DNA of 64,000 nt from Balaenoptera acutorostrata (Eukaryota > Chordata > Mammalia > Artiodactyla > Balaenopteridae), in the NCBI RefSeq assembly GCF_949987535.1, contig NC_080077.1, positions 39,698,561 through 39,762,560 of the forward strand. Direction: 5' to 3'. The translations under genes and the position numbers were made by a program. Positions 35,311 to 48,225 of this stretch are shown here, one piece after another (positions within the stretch are counted from its first letter, which is position 1; each line of letters starts with the position of its first letter). A model generated the notes under the pieces. It saw nothing but the letters and a program-made list of their open reading frames with translations. It searched no databases and was not told the DNA's origin.

Positions 35311-38300
35311 GCTTGTTTTTTATTTTTTTATTGAAGTATACTTGACATACAATATTATATTAGTTTCAGGAGTAAACCTAGTGATTTGAAATTTAAATTC
35401 ATTATGAATTGATCACCGTGATAAGTCTAGCAATCATCTGTCACCATACAAAGTTATTAAAATATTACTGACTATACTCCCTATGATGTACATTACATCC
35501 TTGTGAATCATTTATTTAGAACTTGAAGTTTGTACCTCTTAACCTCTTCATCTATTTTGCCTAACCCTCTGCCACCCTCCCCTCTGGTGACCACCAAGTT
35601 GTTCTCTGTATCTATGAATCTGTTTCTGTTTCATTTGTTTGTTTCTTTGTTTTTTCTTTTCAGTCTATATATTTTTATCTATTTGTCTATCAATGGACAC
35701 TTAGGTTGCTTCTATATCTTGACTATTGTAAATAATACTACAATGAACATAAGGGTATATGTATCTTTTTGAATTAGTGTTTTCATTTTCGTCAGGTAAA
35801 TACCCAGAAGTAGAATTGCTAGACCATATGGTAGTTCAATTTTCAATTTTTTGAGGAACCTCCATACTGTTTTCCATAGTGGCTTCACCAATTTACAGGT
35901 CCTCTGCTCATATTTTAATCAGATTGTTTATTTTTTAGATTGAGTTGTGTCAGTTCTTTATATATTTTGGATATTAACCCCTTATCAGATACATCATTTG
36001 CAAATATCTTCTCCCATTCAATAGATTGTCTTTTCATTTTGTTGCTTGTTTCCTTCACTATGCAAAAGCTTTTTAGTTTGGTGTAGTATCATTTGTTTAT
36101 TTTTGCTTTTGCTGCCAAATCAAAAAAATTATTGTTAAGACAGATGTCAAAGATAATACGGTTTGCATTTTCTTCCAGGAGTTTTATGGTTTCAGGCCTT
36201 GCATTTGAGTCTTTATCTTTTTTGAGTTTATTTTTGTGTACAGTATAAGAAAGTGGTCCAGTTTGATTCTTTTGCATGTAGCTGTCCACTTTTCCCAACA
36301 GTTATTGAAAAGACTGTCTTTTCCCCCACTGTATATTCTTGGCTTTTATGTCATAAATTACTTGACTGTATTTATGAAGGTTCATTTCTGGGCTCTCTAT
36401 TCTTTGCCATTGATATATGTGTCTGTTTTTGCGCCAGAACCATACTATTTTGATTAATATAGCTTTGTAGCATAGTTTGTAATCAGAGAGTGTAATACTT
36501 CCAGCTTCTTTCTCAAGATTATTTTGACTATTTGGGGTCTTTTGTGTTTCCATACAAAAGTTATGATTATTTGCTCTAGTTCTGTGAAAAATACCATTGG
36601 TATTTTGATAGGAACCACATCAAATTGGTAGATTGCTTGGGGTCGTATGGACATTTTAACAATATTAATTCTTCCAATCCATGAACATGGTATAATTTTC
36701 CATATTTTTGTGTCATCTTCAGTTTCTTTAATCAATGTCTTATAGTTTTCAGAGTACAGGTCTTTCACCACCTTGGTTAAATTTATTCCTAAGTATTTTA
36801 TTCTTTTTGATGCAATTGTAAATGGGATTTTTTTTTTTTAGTTTCTCTTTCTGATAGTTTGTTATTAGTGTACAAAAATAGAACAGATGTTTGTACGTTG
36901 ATGGTGTATCCTGCAATGTTACTGAATTCATTTATCAGTTCTAATAGTTTTTTGGTGGGGTCTTTAGGGTTTTATATATATAGTCATGTCATCCACAAAC
37001 AGTGACAGTTTTGCTTCTTCCTTTCCAATTTGGATGCTTTTATCTCTTTTTCTTGTCTGATTACTGTGGCAAGGACTTCCAATATTATGTTGAGTCGAAG
37101 TGGTGATAGTGGGTACTCTTTGTTGTTCCTGATCTTGGGAACAAGTTTTCACAGTTGGGTGTGATGTTAACTGTGGGTTTGTCATATATGGTCTATATTA
37201 AGTTGAGCTATGCTTCATCTGTATCCACTTTGTTGAGAGTTTTTATCATAAATGGATGTTGAATTTTGTCAAATTTTTTTCTGCATCTATTGAAATAATT
37301 ATATGATTTTCATCTTTTGTTCTGTTAATGTGGTGTATCACTTTTATTTGCAGATATTAAATCACCCTTGCATTCCTGGAATAAATCCCATTTGATCATG
37401 GTGTATGATCCTTTTAATGTTATTGCTGAATTTAGTTGGCTAATATTTTGTTGAAGATTTTTAAATCTCTTGTTTATCAGGGATATTGGCCTGTAATTTT
37501 CTTTTTTTGTAGTTCTTTGGTATTGTTATCAGCGTTATGTTGGCCTTGTAGAAAGAATTGGAAGCATTCCTTTCTTTTTGATTTTTTGGAATAGTTTGAG
37601 AAGGATAAGTATTAACTCTTCTTTAAATTTTTGGTGGAATTCACCTGTAAAACTGTCTGGTCCTAGACTTATGTTTATTGGGAGGTTTTTTAATACTAAT
37701 TTGATTTCATTACTAATGGTTGGTCTGTTTATTTCTTTTTCTGAGGTTTTGCCTTTTTCTTTCATTTGGAAAGTATTCCTTTGTGTCCATATTATGCCTA
37801 ACTCTCTGTACTTATTTCTATGTATTAGGCATATCAGCTATGTCTCCTGCTCTTGAAAGAGTAGCCTTATGTAGAAGATGTCCTAAGGGACCCAGTGGCA
37901 CAATCCTCTCAGTCACCAGTCTCCTGTCCCTTTCCCTTTGTTCTTAGCTGTCTCCACCAAACTATGCAGGGTCCGTCAGTGCTCTTGGTGAGGTAAGACA
38001 GAAGTGAGCCCCTCAGACAATGAAGTGAAAGATTGTGATGGTGGAGACATGCTCCACGACTCTCCCTCTCTCCTGGGGAAGAAGCCTCAGGTTCTGTGCC
38101 TCACCTCCATCTCATAGAGCCATGTCAGCCACAATAAGTCACCTGCTCTTTCTGCTTTGTTCTTAACTGAACCTAGGCCTCTGAACTATGTCAATTCCAT
38201 CAGTCCTTCATGTGAGGTGAGACAGGAAACTGGCCCCTAGGGCAGTGCACCAAAAGACTTACTCCACTCTCTCTTTCCTCCCAGGTGCTGTCTTGGGGAG

Positions 38301-38503
38301 GGCCTGATGGAGGTAAAGTGAGATTGCTGTTCTTACTCATTTCAATGTGGCTGTTCTTGGTTTTATGCTCATCTGAAGTATACCAATTTTTAAACTAGAT
38401 TCTAGGCTTCTCATAAAGTTATTTTGATCCATATATTATCGTTAAATTGGAGCTTCTGTGGGGTAACGAGGACCAGGAGTTCTTATTCTGCCATTTTTGT
38501 GGA
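35311..38503 (-). mobile_element. L1 with ORF1-ORF2 internal deletion, minus strand
   Basis: Minus-strand L1. The 3' UTR starts near 35320 (complement of a poly(A) tail, then ATTGAAGTATACTTGACATAC). ORF2 C-terminal and reverse transcriptase sequence run to about 37730. ORF1 start-like sequence is then joined directly, and 5' UTR continues to about 38503 (minus-strand ATGGCAGAATAAGAACTCC). A minus-strand frame at 37535-37765 crosses the join, running from MKEKGKTSEKE (ORF1-like) to NRPTISNEI and GPDSFTGEFHQKF (ORF2-like). The endonuclease and most of ORF1 are missing. Many stops; non-functional. Confidence 0.8.
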
Positions 38504-39694
38504 ACTCCTTCTATGAATGTGTATTTTGTAATTTATTTTTTAACATTCCTAGCTAACTTCTTCAACTCTAAAGACAAATAGATAGAATTACTTTAATATA
38601 TAGTTAAAAGCCTAGTAATTGTGGTCAAATGCCCTATGATTTGGGGGTTCTCCCCTTTATCTTCATTTAATTTAAATTTTGAGGCAAAAGGTTTTAATAT
38701 GAATGTTGCTAAAATTACAATTTTTTGTTACAATAAAAGCTACTTAAAGGTGGGGGTGGGCAATGCTAATATTTTGTTACTTAAATGCCTACCTTTATTT
38801 AAGTTTATTGAATATAGTTGCTATTACAGTATTTACTTGTATGAGTTATAATGATAAAATAGAAAGATTTACTTTTAAAAATTTAACTTACTGAACTGTA
38901 TACATCCAAATGAGTACTAACATCCAAACTATTCACTTGAAAGGCTAAACACATGCGCCAATGCTGCTGCAACCATTTTTGAAAATTCTCCTTTGAAATG
39001 TCCTTCCAAGTCAACTTAGAAAACAGTGTTCACTGTTTTATAGTTTCATATTTTATTGTAAATCAAAATTCCACATTCTACCAAATATAAAATGAGATGT
39101 AAAAAACTATTTTCACTGTGTTAAAGCGTAGAATCTATTGGCAGCACAGCTGAGGTGGATAAATGTACATCTGACAGATGGAGAGCAATAGGTGGTCACT
39201 GTACCTGGAACAGTTCAAGGAACAGATGGTATTTGTCTGTGTTTTTGAACAAGAATGAAGAGATGCTTATTTATTTTATTTGAAGTGATATCCAGAAAGA
39301 TATGAAAGAACAGAATACTGCCTTAAGAATAACAGGATAAGCAAACAATGAGGATAAGTAAATTTCGTGTGCTACGAAAGGAAAGAGCACATTTTCTTTC
39401 AATTAAAAACACTATAATCCAAAGAAGGTTGACTCATAGCCTAAATCAAAATATAAGAAATACATATTTTGAGATGCTATATATCTTCATCTTTTTACTA
39501 ACCCAGATACATAAATACATTTAAGTCAACTTTATGGTAGAGCCTGTTATGTTTCAGAATACCTTTTGCTTAGTATTTGAATAGTCTTTGTTCTCTTATT
39601 CCCCGTGGGTTGCCTAAGTAACAGAAATTAATATGACAAAGTAATTGGCCTATGATGGTAAATGGTGGATGTTGAAGTAAGTTATTTCTCCTTT
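38504..39694. other. Unassigned AT-rich DNA
   Basis: No gene or repeat recognised. Confidence 0.45.
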
Positions 39695-39708
39695 AAAAGT
39701 CTTCCAGG

Positions 39709-39830
39709 GTACTTCCCTGGAGGTCCAGTGGTTAAGACTCGGAGCTTCCACTGCAGGGGGTGCAGGTTCAATTCCTCGTCGGGAACCCGACAGGCTGCGT
39801 GGCCAAAAAAAAAAAGTAAACAAAATAAAT
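39709..39830 (+). mobile_element. Short tRNA-derived SINE
   Basis: A 122-base element with GGTCCAGTGGTTAAGACTC (A box side), AGGTTCAATTCC (B box) and an A-rich tail. TSD of 14 bases with one mismatch: AAAAGTCTTCCAGG at 39695-39708, AAAAGCCTTCCAGG at 39831-39844. It lacks the long CHR body and resembles the head shared with ruminant Bov-tA-type elements. Confidence 0.9.
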
Positions 39831-40010
39831 AAAAGCCTTCCAGGACTAGTGGTAAATTAATAGGATATCTTTTTTGAAACCTAAGAACATGTACATATAA
39901 TTGAAAGTTATCCTTCAGAGTCTAACATATACTCATTCCAGGGAGGCTGTCAGTAGTCTAAATATTTTGTGAACTTGTTTTACAATTACCTTTATACAAG
40001 TTCTGAGACC

Positions 40011-40015
40011 AAAAA

Positions 40016-40065
<50 letters not shown>
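40011..40065. repeat. A-run joined to (AT)n
   Basis: About 23 A then about 16 AT units. Likely length-variable and error-prone in assembly. Confidence 0.95.
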
Positions 40066-40066
<1 letters not shown>

Positions 40067-40234
40067 CTTTACATTCACATTGTGATTATCATACATATCA
40101 ATCTAGTAAAATACCTTTTTTATTACTTTTGGGTCCAAATAACTTTTGGAAGCCTCCATTGAACCTAACTCTCCACCAAACAAAAGGGGTGGAGATCTGC
40201 CACCACTGAAGATTTCCACAAGAATTTGACACAC

Positions 40235-40400
40235 ATTCTGAGGATTCAGACATGAGTTTGAATCCTGCCTCTACATTTATAACCATGAGAATATGGGCAA
40301 ATATTACTTAAATATTAAGTAATATTAAATTGGGCAAATATTACTTAAGCTCTCCAAGTCTCAATGTTTCATTTATGAAATAAGAGTGATAATATTACTA
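40235..40400 (+). mobile_element. MIR with 37-base internal duplication
   Basis: TGAGTTTGAATCCTGCCTC and CAATGTTTCATTTATGAAAT are MIR core. The segment starting TGGGCAAATATTACTTAA at 40294 is repeated at 40331. Confidence 0.65.
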
Positions 40401-42499
40401 ACGTTTGAGCCAAAAATCATGATGCCAGAAGATGGAGGACTAGAAGTAAATTTTATGCATTCTACATACTCAGAGCCATACATATCATACAATACATGGT
40501 ATGCATTTAAAGATGTTTATTGACTATATAAATGATGGTTTCATTTTTAAAACTATGGTTCCTGGGTTAAGAGTTTATACCTTTTATTAAGAGATTATAG
40601 GAGGATTTTTTTAAAAAAAGACAATTTGAGAGTTGTTTAAAAATTATAGTGAAAAATATGGGATGGGTAAAGAAGAGGATGTTTTAGAGAAATGGGGAGC
40701 AGAACACTGGAAGAAATTGGAAAGGAAATAAGATAGCTTGTTCAAGGTCACAAAAACGCCTGAATGCTTTCATCAGCCAGGATATGGTATGATAACTTTA
40801 GAGCAGGAAGAAAAAGAGGGGCCAAGTGAAAAAGATTTCTAAATCCAGAGTAAAATACAAGTAAAATACTGATTTCAGACCTGAAAACAGTTTTTAACTA
40901 GGATGAATAGATGATACTAGGACTTGGGTAGTACTTCCTTGGAAACCATGAAATCTCTGAGAAATATTTCTAGTGTTGTATTGAGAACGCTATCTATGTA
41001 GAATGTAAATCCAACGTCAGCTGTCCACGTGCACTGAGAAGCAGAAAAAGGCAATCTACTGGGGGCAAGGACGAAGCTGACCTGCTTGAAAAAACCACTG
41101 AGAGAGACCTCACGGCCCTGAAAGATGGAGCGAGGAGCACCAGGTCATCGCTGTTCAGCTCCTGGCTCCAGACCCTCCTGAGGACCACCTGCACTTCCAG
41201 CTGGGTCAATCCCACAAAGCAACTCTGAATACTTCCAATATTTTCCCAATTTTAGTAAAGCTAATTTCAACTGGATCCTGTTCTTTGCAACCAGACTCTT
41301 TAGACTATGATAGAAAGATTAATAGAGTGCAACCTTATCAGAATCTATAACACTTTTGGATTCAAACATGCTTGAGTTTTAATTTTGGATCTACCAGTTA
41401 TCATTTTCCCAAGAACAAATCCAGTATAACAGTAGTATTACCCATTGTCCCAGGTAATGAGGTTCAAGTAGGAAGAAACCGTATCCTTAAGGACCTAGAG
41501 GAGTTAAATAAGATAAGGTCAGAAAATGCTGCATTGAGAAAGGAGGGAAGGAAGGAAGAAAGGAAGGAAGGGAGGGAGGAAAAGAGAGAAATAGGTAATA
41601 AAAAGCTTTTAAAGAGCTGTTTTGGTGGAAAGTTAAGCCAGAAATTAAGGTTTCCTTTGAAGGGTAAAAGCAGTAGAACAGTTGCTGGTACCGAGTGGGT
41701 CTGGTTGTTCATACAATTGTTTACTTGATTTTTTATGTTTTAAATTAGTTTAATAAGGAGTTATATGAGTATGTTTAAACCCTGATGGAAGGAGATAGCC
41801 ACCCCCCCCCAAAATTGTCTCATTTTATTAGGTAGAAAAAAAGAAAATTTTGGTGTCAATATACATAATTGGGCTTATAGGTTCATGGGCAACATTTTGA
41901 AAATGTTCGGTTTGATGGATTTATTTTCTTTGAGAAGTAACAGACAAGACTATTTGCCCAAAATATGAGGGGGCCTAATAGAAAGGTAGAATGAGAGGTT
42001 TAAGAATAGAATAGAACATTTGAAATGGCACCTGTGGAGAAAGAGAACTGACAAGGGGAACATAGTAGAATTTTTGGACAACCTTATGGTCATTAATATA
42101 TAGTGACAATTATCTGCTTGATTGTGTAATTACTTCCAACAATACTGCAGACATTAAAAAATGTAAATAGCTGGATTTGTGCAACACGGGGTTAGTCTGT
42201 GTGACAAAATAATGGGTCAAAGGAACTCAGTATACATGTAAAGGATTGATTGAAACTGTGCACCATGAAATCTAACCTAGGTTGGAGATGACATGAAAAT
42301 GGAAAATGTATAAATAAAGTAGGTGTAGTAGATGTAGATGTAGACTAGAATTCCTGATAAGGCAGAACCAATGGAAAAAGAAGTAATTAATTTAGCGGCT
42401 ATTTGTAATATTTTCTGGCTTCAAGGAACCTTTCAAACACCTGTATAATATTTGAGTACTTTCTGCCTTCTGAGTCCTCTTTAGCCAAAGTAGAAACCA
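40401..42499. other. Unassigned DNA
   Basis: About 2.1 kb with no recognised gene. The frame of 118 codons at 41372-41728 (plus strand) crosses the GGAA repeat and is not convincing. A MIR-like trace may lie near 41345-41450. Confidence 0.4.
41541..41600. repeat. (GGAA)n-type purine repeat
   Basis: GGAGGGAAGGAAGG-type units over 60 bases. GGAA arrays can bind ETS-family factors, but nothing here shows use. Confidence 0.85.
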
Positions 42500-42925
42500 A
42501 GTATCTTCCCTGAACACATTTTCTGCTAGAGTACAGCATGTGAACAACAACCAGGTTCATGGTCCTAGAATATCAATTTTAAGGAGTGAGCATTGTGAGG
42601 AGGTGGGCAAGAGGGATTTAATTCCTAGCAACTACATCCATAAAGATGCCTGGCTCTTCAGGACAACTGGTGGAGAGTTTTGAGCATCCAGTGACACCAG
42701 TGTCATCACTGGTACGAGCAACACCATTGGTACTGAATATTGGCAGCAGGGATATTTCCACTACAACAGTCCCTAATAGGGTCAAGCCCTTTCCTAATTT
42801 CTGGCATTTATTTAGACATGATTCTCTGGCTTCCTTGAGCTAACTAGTATACTTCAATTTTTTTCATAAAAAATCAAGATTAGTTTATTTTGTTTGCAAT
42901 AAAGAACGCTGACTGATACACTGAG
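42500..42925 (+). mobile_element. Possible ancient LTR-like repeat
   Basis: It ends AACGCTGACTGATACAC, as do some old mammalian LTR-type repeats. Internal sequence is not assignable by eye. Confidence 0.3.
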
Positions 42926-43904
42926 GGAGGTAGGCGGAGGGATTAAAAGTTGGGGTGATAGATTGGACCAGTTCTGAGCGCTGATCTGGTCCACAATATG
43001 GCAATGGAAATGGGTTACTGAGAAACTGTAGATGTCAGTACAGATGAGGCACCTGAAAGATGGGGCAGCCCAGATGTCGGCTCTTCATCCAGAGATGTTG
43101 ATCTCACCCTGGATCCTGGAATGGGATGAGAGCAGAGGTTGAAAGAGAAAGAAAGTTGACAACAGCTACAGATAATACAAAAAGCACAGCTTACTACAAA
43201 ATCCTCAAAGAAGTAGGAGACTTACATGAAGGAGGGGGATTAATGGTTCCAACATGGTAGTGTGGACCGAGAGCTCATCAACCCCATTCCTTTACCCTAA
43301 GATTTGGGGGTAAGATTTGTAGTCTTATTCTGAGAGTCTTCAATTGTAATTTAATTCGTAGGCTAGAGTTACCAAATTCACTAGACCACCTTGAAGCCCC
43401 CCCCCATAAACAAAAAATGTGGGAGTGTAAGTTAATTTCACTGTGTCATTGTCACTGGCTCATTACCTGAGCTCAAATATTATGTAAAGACTATCCAAAA
43501 CCCAGGTGTGTAAGATGGGGCTCAGGAAAAAAATGGATAAAAGCCCAACAGAACCTTTCCATATTAGAAATACTAAAGTGTCTCCACCCTTTTATCCTCA
43601 TTCATATAGTCTCCTGAGGTTAACAAGGCTCAGTTTCACAGGATTTTATATAATAAAAGCGTCAGCCTAACACTAAACTTGGAGACCATGGGAACTTGCA
43701 CTACATGAACAAATGTCCATCTGAGCGGTGTGCGATCTATGGGGAAAAGGGGAAGAACGCTACCACTTTCCATTCCAAATAAACTTCTGTAGTGATTGCT
43801 CTTCCAACAATAAGTGTGCCTGACTTTTTAAGTTAAAAAGCCAGTAAAGGTTTGTTGTTTATTTGTTTCTTTTAAAGGAGCAGGTCTTTTTCTCAGGAGT
43901 CAAT
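42926..43904. other. Unassigned DNA
   Basis: No recognised gene or repeat. A C-run at about 43397-43405 is the only simple feature. Confidence 0.4.
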
Positions 43905-44140
43905 AAAGTCTAATGATTACATCTCTGGATCAGACTGCTGCGTTTATAGCCTGGATCTGCTTCTTCTAGATGTGTGACCGTGGGTGTGTTATTTAAACTT
44001 CTGATGCCTTCATTTATTTACCTACAAATGAGGCAAATGCTTTCCTACAAGACTTAATAGAGTTAACATAGGTTAAATATTTAAAAGAGTGCTTGGTATA
44101 TAACAAGCACTTAACAAATATTAACCATTACTATTATTTC
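43905..44140 (+). mobile_element. MIR
   Basis: ATGATTACATCTCTGGATCAG, AGATGTGTGACCGTGGGTG and ACAAATATTAACCATTACTA follow MIR order. Confidence 0.8.
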
Positions 44141-44409
44141 TTTGAAAAGTGATACTTTTCCATTTGTGCGGGCTTTTTAAAATTTTAAGCTCAGTCTTTC
44201 CAAGTTTCAAAATGCCGTGTTTATTATGTGTATTTTACTACATTGTTATGTTCATTTTCCTGCTCATGTATCAGTGTATTTTATAGCAGCCTCCCTTAAC
44301 ACTAAGGTCATGAGCATTTGTACTTTTTTAAGCCACCCATCATTTGAAACTCTTCCCTGCATTTTGGGAATTCACATCTTACCACTCATGAGAAAAAGAG
44401 CAAACTCTC

Positions 44410-44892
44410 CCTGATGGAGCTAAACCCACCAGATGCTAATTTCCCAGCCTCCTTTACAGCTAGTGTGTTCCAAATGTGATCCAGAATTGATCAATCAGAT
44501 TTACCCAACTTAGACTATGAACAAGCGTTAGTGATTCAAAGATGCAGGGGCCATGCAAACTCCATTTTGTTGGCAGATATTGGCAACTGGCAGCAAAATC
44601 ATTAGGTCTCCAGAGACCTCGGGGACAGCCAAGCAGTGTAGTGCTTGGGCTCTGGTGCCTTGATGAACTGCCGTGAGCTTTGATGGTCAGTGTCAGCAGC
44701 AGCGTCTCCACAGGACTCATTCGGGGCATACTCTCAGCCTGGTCCTAACTGATGCCTGGCTCCCTCATTCCTATTTTCCAAATCCTACACTCAGTAATGT
44801 TCCCAAGATCCTCTAAGTAAATTCATTTTCTGCTTAAATCTGTCAGAGTTGTCTTCTGAACCTTACAACTAACAGACCTTGACTGATACAAT
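44410..44892 (+). mobile_element. Probable ancient LTR-like repeat
   Basis: TTTCCCAGCCTCCTTTACAG near the left and CTAACAGACCTTGACTGATAC at the right suggest an old LTR-type element of uncertain family. It ends like the 42500-42925 candidate. Confidence 0.4.
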
Positions 44893-45038
44893 TCAGTTTC
44901 ATGTACTGTTGCATGGTTGAATGTATACTCCCTCAATCAGCCTTCCTCTTTCAGCTCCCTGGAAATATCTGATATAGAAACAAATGTTCTTATACTAGAG
45001 TTATAGAAAGAAGTTAAATTAATAGAAAACATACAAAA

Positions 45039-45508
45039 TACTGTTAGTTTCCTATCACTGCTGTAACGAATTATCATAAATTCAGTGACTTAAAAGAAAA
45101 CAAATTTACTCTATTAGAATTCTGGAGGTCAGAAATCTAAAATAAGTCTTAACAGGGTCAAAGTCAAGGTGTTGGAAGGGTGTTTTTCTTCTAGAAGCTC
45201 CAGGGGAGAATCTGTTCCTTGCCTCTTCCAACTTCTAGAGGCTGCCTGCATCCCTGTCTCCTGTCCACATCACTGGGATCTCTTGCTTCTTCCATCACAT
45301 TTCCTACTACTGACTAATCTTTTACATTCCTCTTACAAGGACCCTTGTGATTACATTTCGTGCCCACTAGGATAATCCAGAATAATTTCCCCATCTCAAG
45401 ATTCTTAACTATCACATTTGCAAAGTCCCTTTTGCCACGTAAGGTGACATTTACAGGTTTCAGGGATTAGGATGTGGACATCTCTGAGGGACCATTATTC
45501 ACTACCAC
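45039..45508 (-). mobile_element. MLT1-like LTR, minus strand
   Basis: Reversed MLT1 text: TTAGTTTCCTATCACTGCTG, AATTCTGGAGGTCAGAAATC, GGTTTCAGGGATTAGGATG. Diverged solo LTR without internal genes. Confidence 0.8.
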
Positions 45509-45519
45509 AAACATCTAGA

Positions 45520-46579
45520 CCACTTATTACTAAGTATAGCCTAAATTAAGTAATCTCAGGTCCTCCAGGGACCTCTGACCCCCTTTGTATTAGAAAAAGT
45601 CCTCTGTCTCCTCCAGCCATCAGCTTACTTCCAGATATAAGTGGTATAAAGATGCTGGCTGCCAGATTCAAGGAAACAGAGAAAGTGTTCTTGAGAAGAA
45701 GCTAGAGGGAAAAAAAAAGTCACACATATAGAGCGGTGTGATCTGTCTCATTCCCTGCCTAGCTTGGTCATAACTCAGAGTGTACATCACCAATATATAC
45801 ATGCCCACATGTTCCAGGCAAAGAGGAAAATTCTATTCAATTTTCTGTCAGTCAGATATATGTATAATATTATATATATATATATTTTATATTATATATA
45901 ATATTTTATATTATTATATATAATGTTTTATATTATTATGTATATAATATATATATTTCGCAACTATGAATATCAGTATAGGACAACATAGTCCTAATCA
46001 AAGTACATCTTTATTTTACACATGAGGACACTTTTTTATCCCATATACATGCTTTAAGAAGAAGAAACACTTCCTGATGGTCTCATTAGGTAATCACAGA
46101 GTTGCCTCTACCTGTTGGGAGCCATAACCCTCATGGCACACCTCTTCCTGTTGGACCAATCTACCTTTCATTGACAAAGCATCTCACCCTGTATATGGTC
46201 ATTCTTCCCTGGTCACCACCACCACCAAGAATGATTTTGCTTTCCCTTAGACATCCCAATTAGGTCTGCAGAGCTTCGTACTGCTTCTCTTCCTGAAGGT
46301 CAAGTGTCATTCTCTGAATTTAAGGACTCTCACGTATTCTTTGGTTCCAGTGCATCAGGGTAACTTCTGCCTGCCTTTATTCTTGCTCTGAGTCTCATTC
46401 CCTTCTTTTCGTTTGGTTCTGTCAATTCGTGCCTTTGTTTCTTTCCACCCATTAATAAGATACCTCCTTGTTTCATTTCATGATAATTCATTTGCTTTAT
46501 CTAGGAATGTGAATTATCCTTAAATACTTGAAGGGTGATTATGTGATCAAGGAATTCAAATTATTAGGAGTAGCTCATG
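45520..46579. other. Unassigned DNA around an AT tract
   Basis: No gene recognised; holds the AT-rich tract at 45856-45957. Confidence 0.4.
45856..45957. repeat. AT-rich palindrome-prone tract
   Basis: Interleaved (TA)n and repeats of TATATAATATTTTATATTAT type over about 100 bases. Confidence 0.85.
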
Positions 46580-46850
46580 GGGAAGAATTTGCAGGAACTA
46601 GTCACTAGAAATTATGATGAAGTAGATCTAAGTTTATGTTAGGAAAGACTTTCAAACAGTGCTCTTTGGAGGTAGAAAGAGCTGCCTTACAAGAAAATAA
46701 TTCATTAGAATTATTCATGCAATGGGAAAGTGGTCATCCATCAGGAATAGTGTTCTAAGCAGAGGAAATTCTATAATGAAATGAATGGATGGGTTGAAAA
46801 ATCCCTCGGGATTTCTTCATCTCTAAATTCTATTATACCAAGTCATATGG
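46580..46850 (+). mobile_element. L3/CR1-like 3' fragment
   Basis: TTAGGAAAGACTTTCAAACAG, GGAGGTAGAAAGAGCTGCC and ATCTCTAAATTCTATTATACC follow the order of a CR1/L3 3' end. Old and diverged. Confidence 0.45.
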
Positions 46851-47882
46851 TACATGTATTACACTGTGTTTTTGCCTATAGTTGATACTTATTTTATATT
46901 TACAATACCTCTTTTAGGTTGGTAGTGGCTCTGATTTTGTGTAAAAGTAAATATAAATATAAAAATAAAAGTATATGTTCAATATGGAAGTAAAAGGATA
47001 AAAACAGGAAAAATCTACTGTCATTTCTAATCAATGTGAGATTTTCTATGAGGATGCTTATGAAATTAGAGTTGCATTAGTGAAACAGATGATGAATATA
47101 TGTCTAATGTGTGCTACCTAAGATTTTTGAATTGCCAATTATCTTGAGACAGTTACATGTACTACCAGAGGCCTGAGTAATATAAGTGTGACAGTTGGGC
47201 ATTAGCAAGTTTACCCCTAAGAAAATGTGAGACACAGCAAGTTGAAACCTTAGTACAAAGAGCCACATGCAACTAGGGAATTGGAGGGTGCAGGAGCCAA
47301 AAGAACAGATGGGCGGAAGAGGCAATGAGGTTAGCAACAATTTCTGTGATGGTGAGGCTTCTGTCGGTACTGCCACCATTAATGCTTGCCACCCAGAAAG
47401 TCACATCATTAGCTTGTATTAAGGTTAATTCTTGAGATTGTACCACATCATCATAATAGATCTAGTTCCACTATCATTCATTTTACTTGGAATGCTATTT
47501 TAGCAAATACGCCTGAATTTAACTTCAGAAAGTTAAGATTAGGGAACTTTCTAAGCCATGTACAATACTCAGAGAAGTGCTTTATTGAGTGAATTACTCA
47601 CTTGCTCAGAGTGTACACATGTTCCATCTGGGCCTGGTATGAGGTGTAGGATTAGATCTTTGCAGGAGGCATTTCAGAGAGTTCAGAGTGTCTAGAAGTT
47701 TAACTCCATTGGAAAAGGCTACTTTAACAACAGAACAAAGTTGGACTTAAGTCTTTGGAGAATGGGGTGGTCTCCCCTGATCCCCCTTGAGGAAGGCAGA
47801 GAGCTCTCTTTCAGCTGGTAACCCTGTGTTCTCTGAAAAAAACTAAAGGGCATCTACAATTTCGGGAATGATTCTATTCTTG
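46851..47882. other. Unassigned DNA
   Basis: No gene or repeat recognised. The minus-strand frame of 91 codons at 47104-47379 has no recognisable domain. Confidence 0.4.
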
Positions 47883-48225
47883 GAGTTCTATATGGGTTTT
47901 TTTTTTTTCTTCAGTTTTACTGACATACAGCACTGTATAAGTTTAAGGTGTACAGCACAAAGGTTTAACTTACATACATCATGGAATGATTTTCACAGTA
48001 AATTTAGTGAACATCTGTCATCTCGTATAGATACAAAATTAAAGAAATAGAAAAACGCTTTTCTTTGTGATGAGAACTCTCAGGATTTACTCTCTCTACA
48101 GCTTTCATGTGTAACATACAGCAGAGTTCATTAGACTTATCATGTTCTACATTACATCCCTAGTACTTGTTTATCTTATAACTAGAAGTTTGTATCATTT
48201 GACTGCTTTCATCTGTATGTTTTAA
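47883..48225 (-). mobile_element. L1 3' UTR fragment, minus strand
   Basis: T-run, then TTACTGACATACAGCACTGT, TTTAAGGTGTACAGCAC and AACTAGAAGTTTGTATCATTT, the complement of an L1MA-type 3' UTR. Confidence 0.75.

Noticed and set aside
41372..41728. Plus-strand frame of 118 codons
   Set aside because: Its middle is a GGAA microsatellite giving a K/E/R run; the flanks show no known domain.
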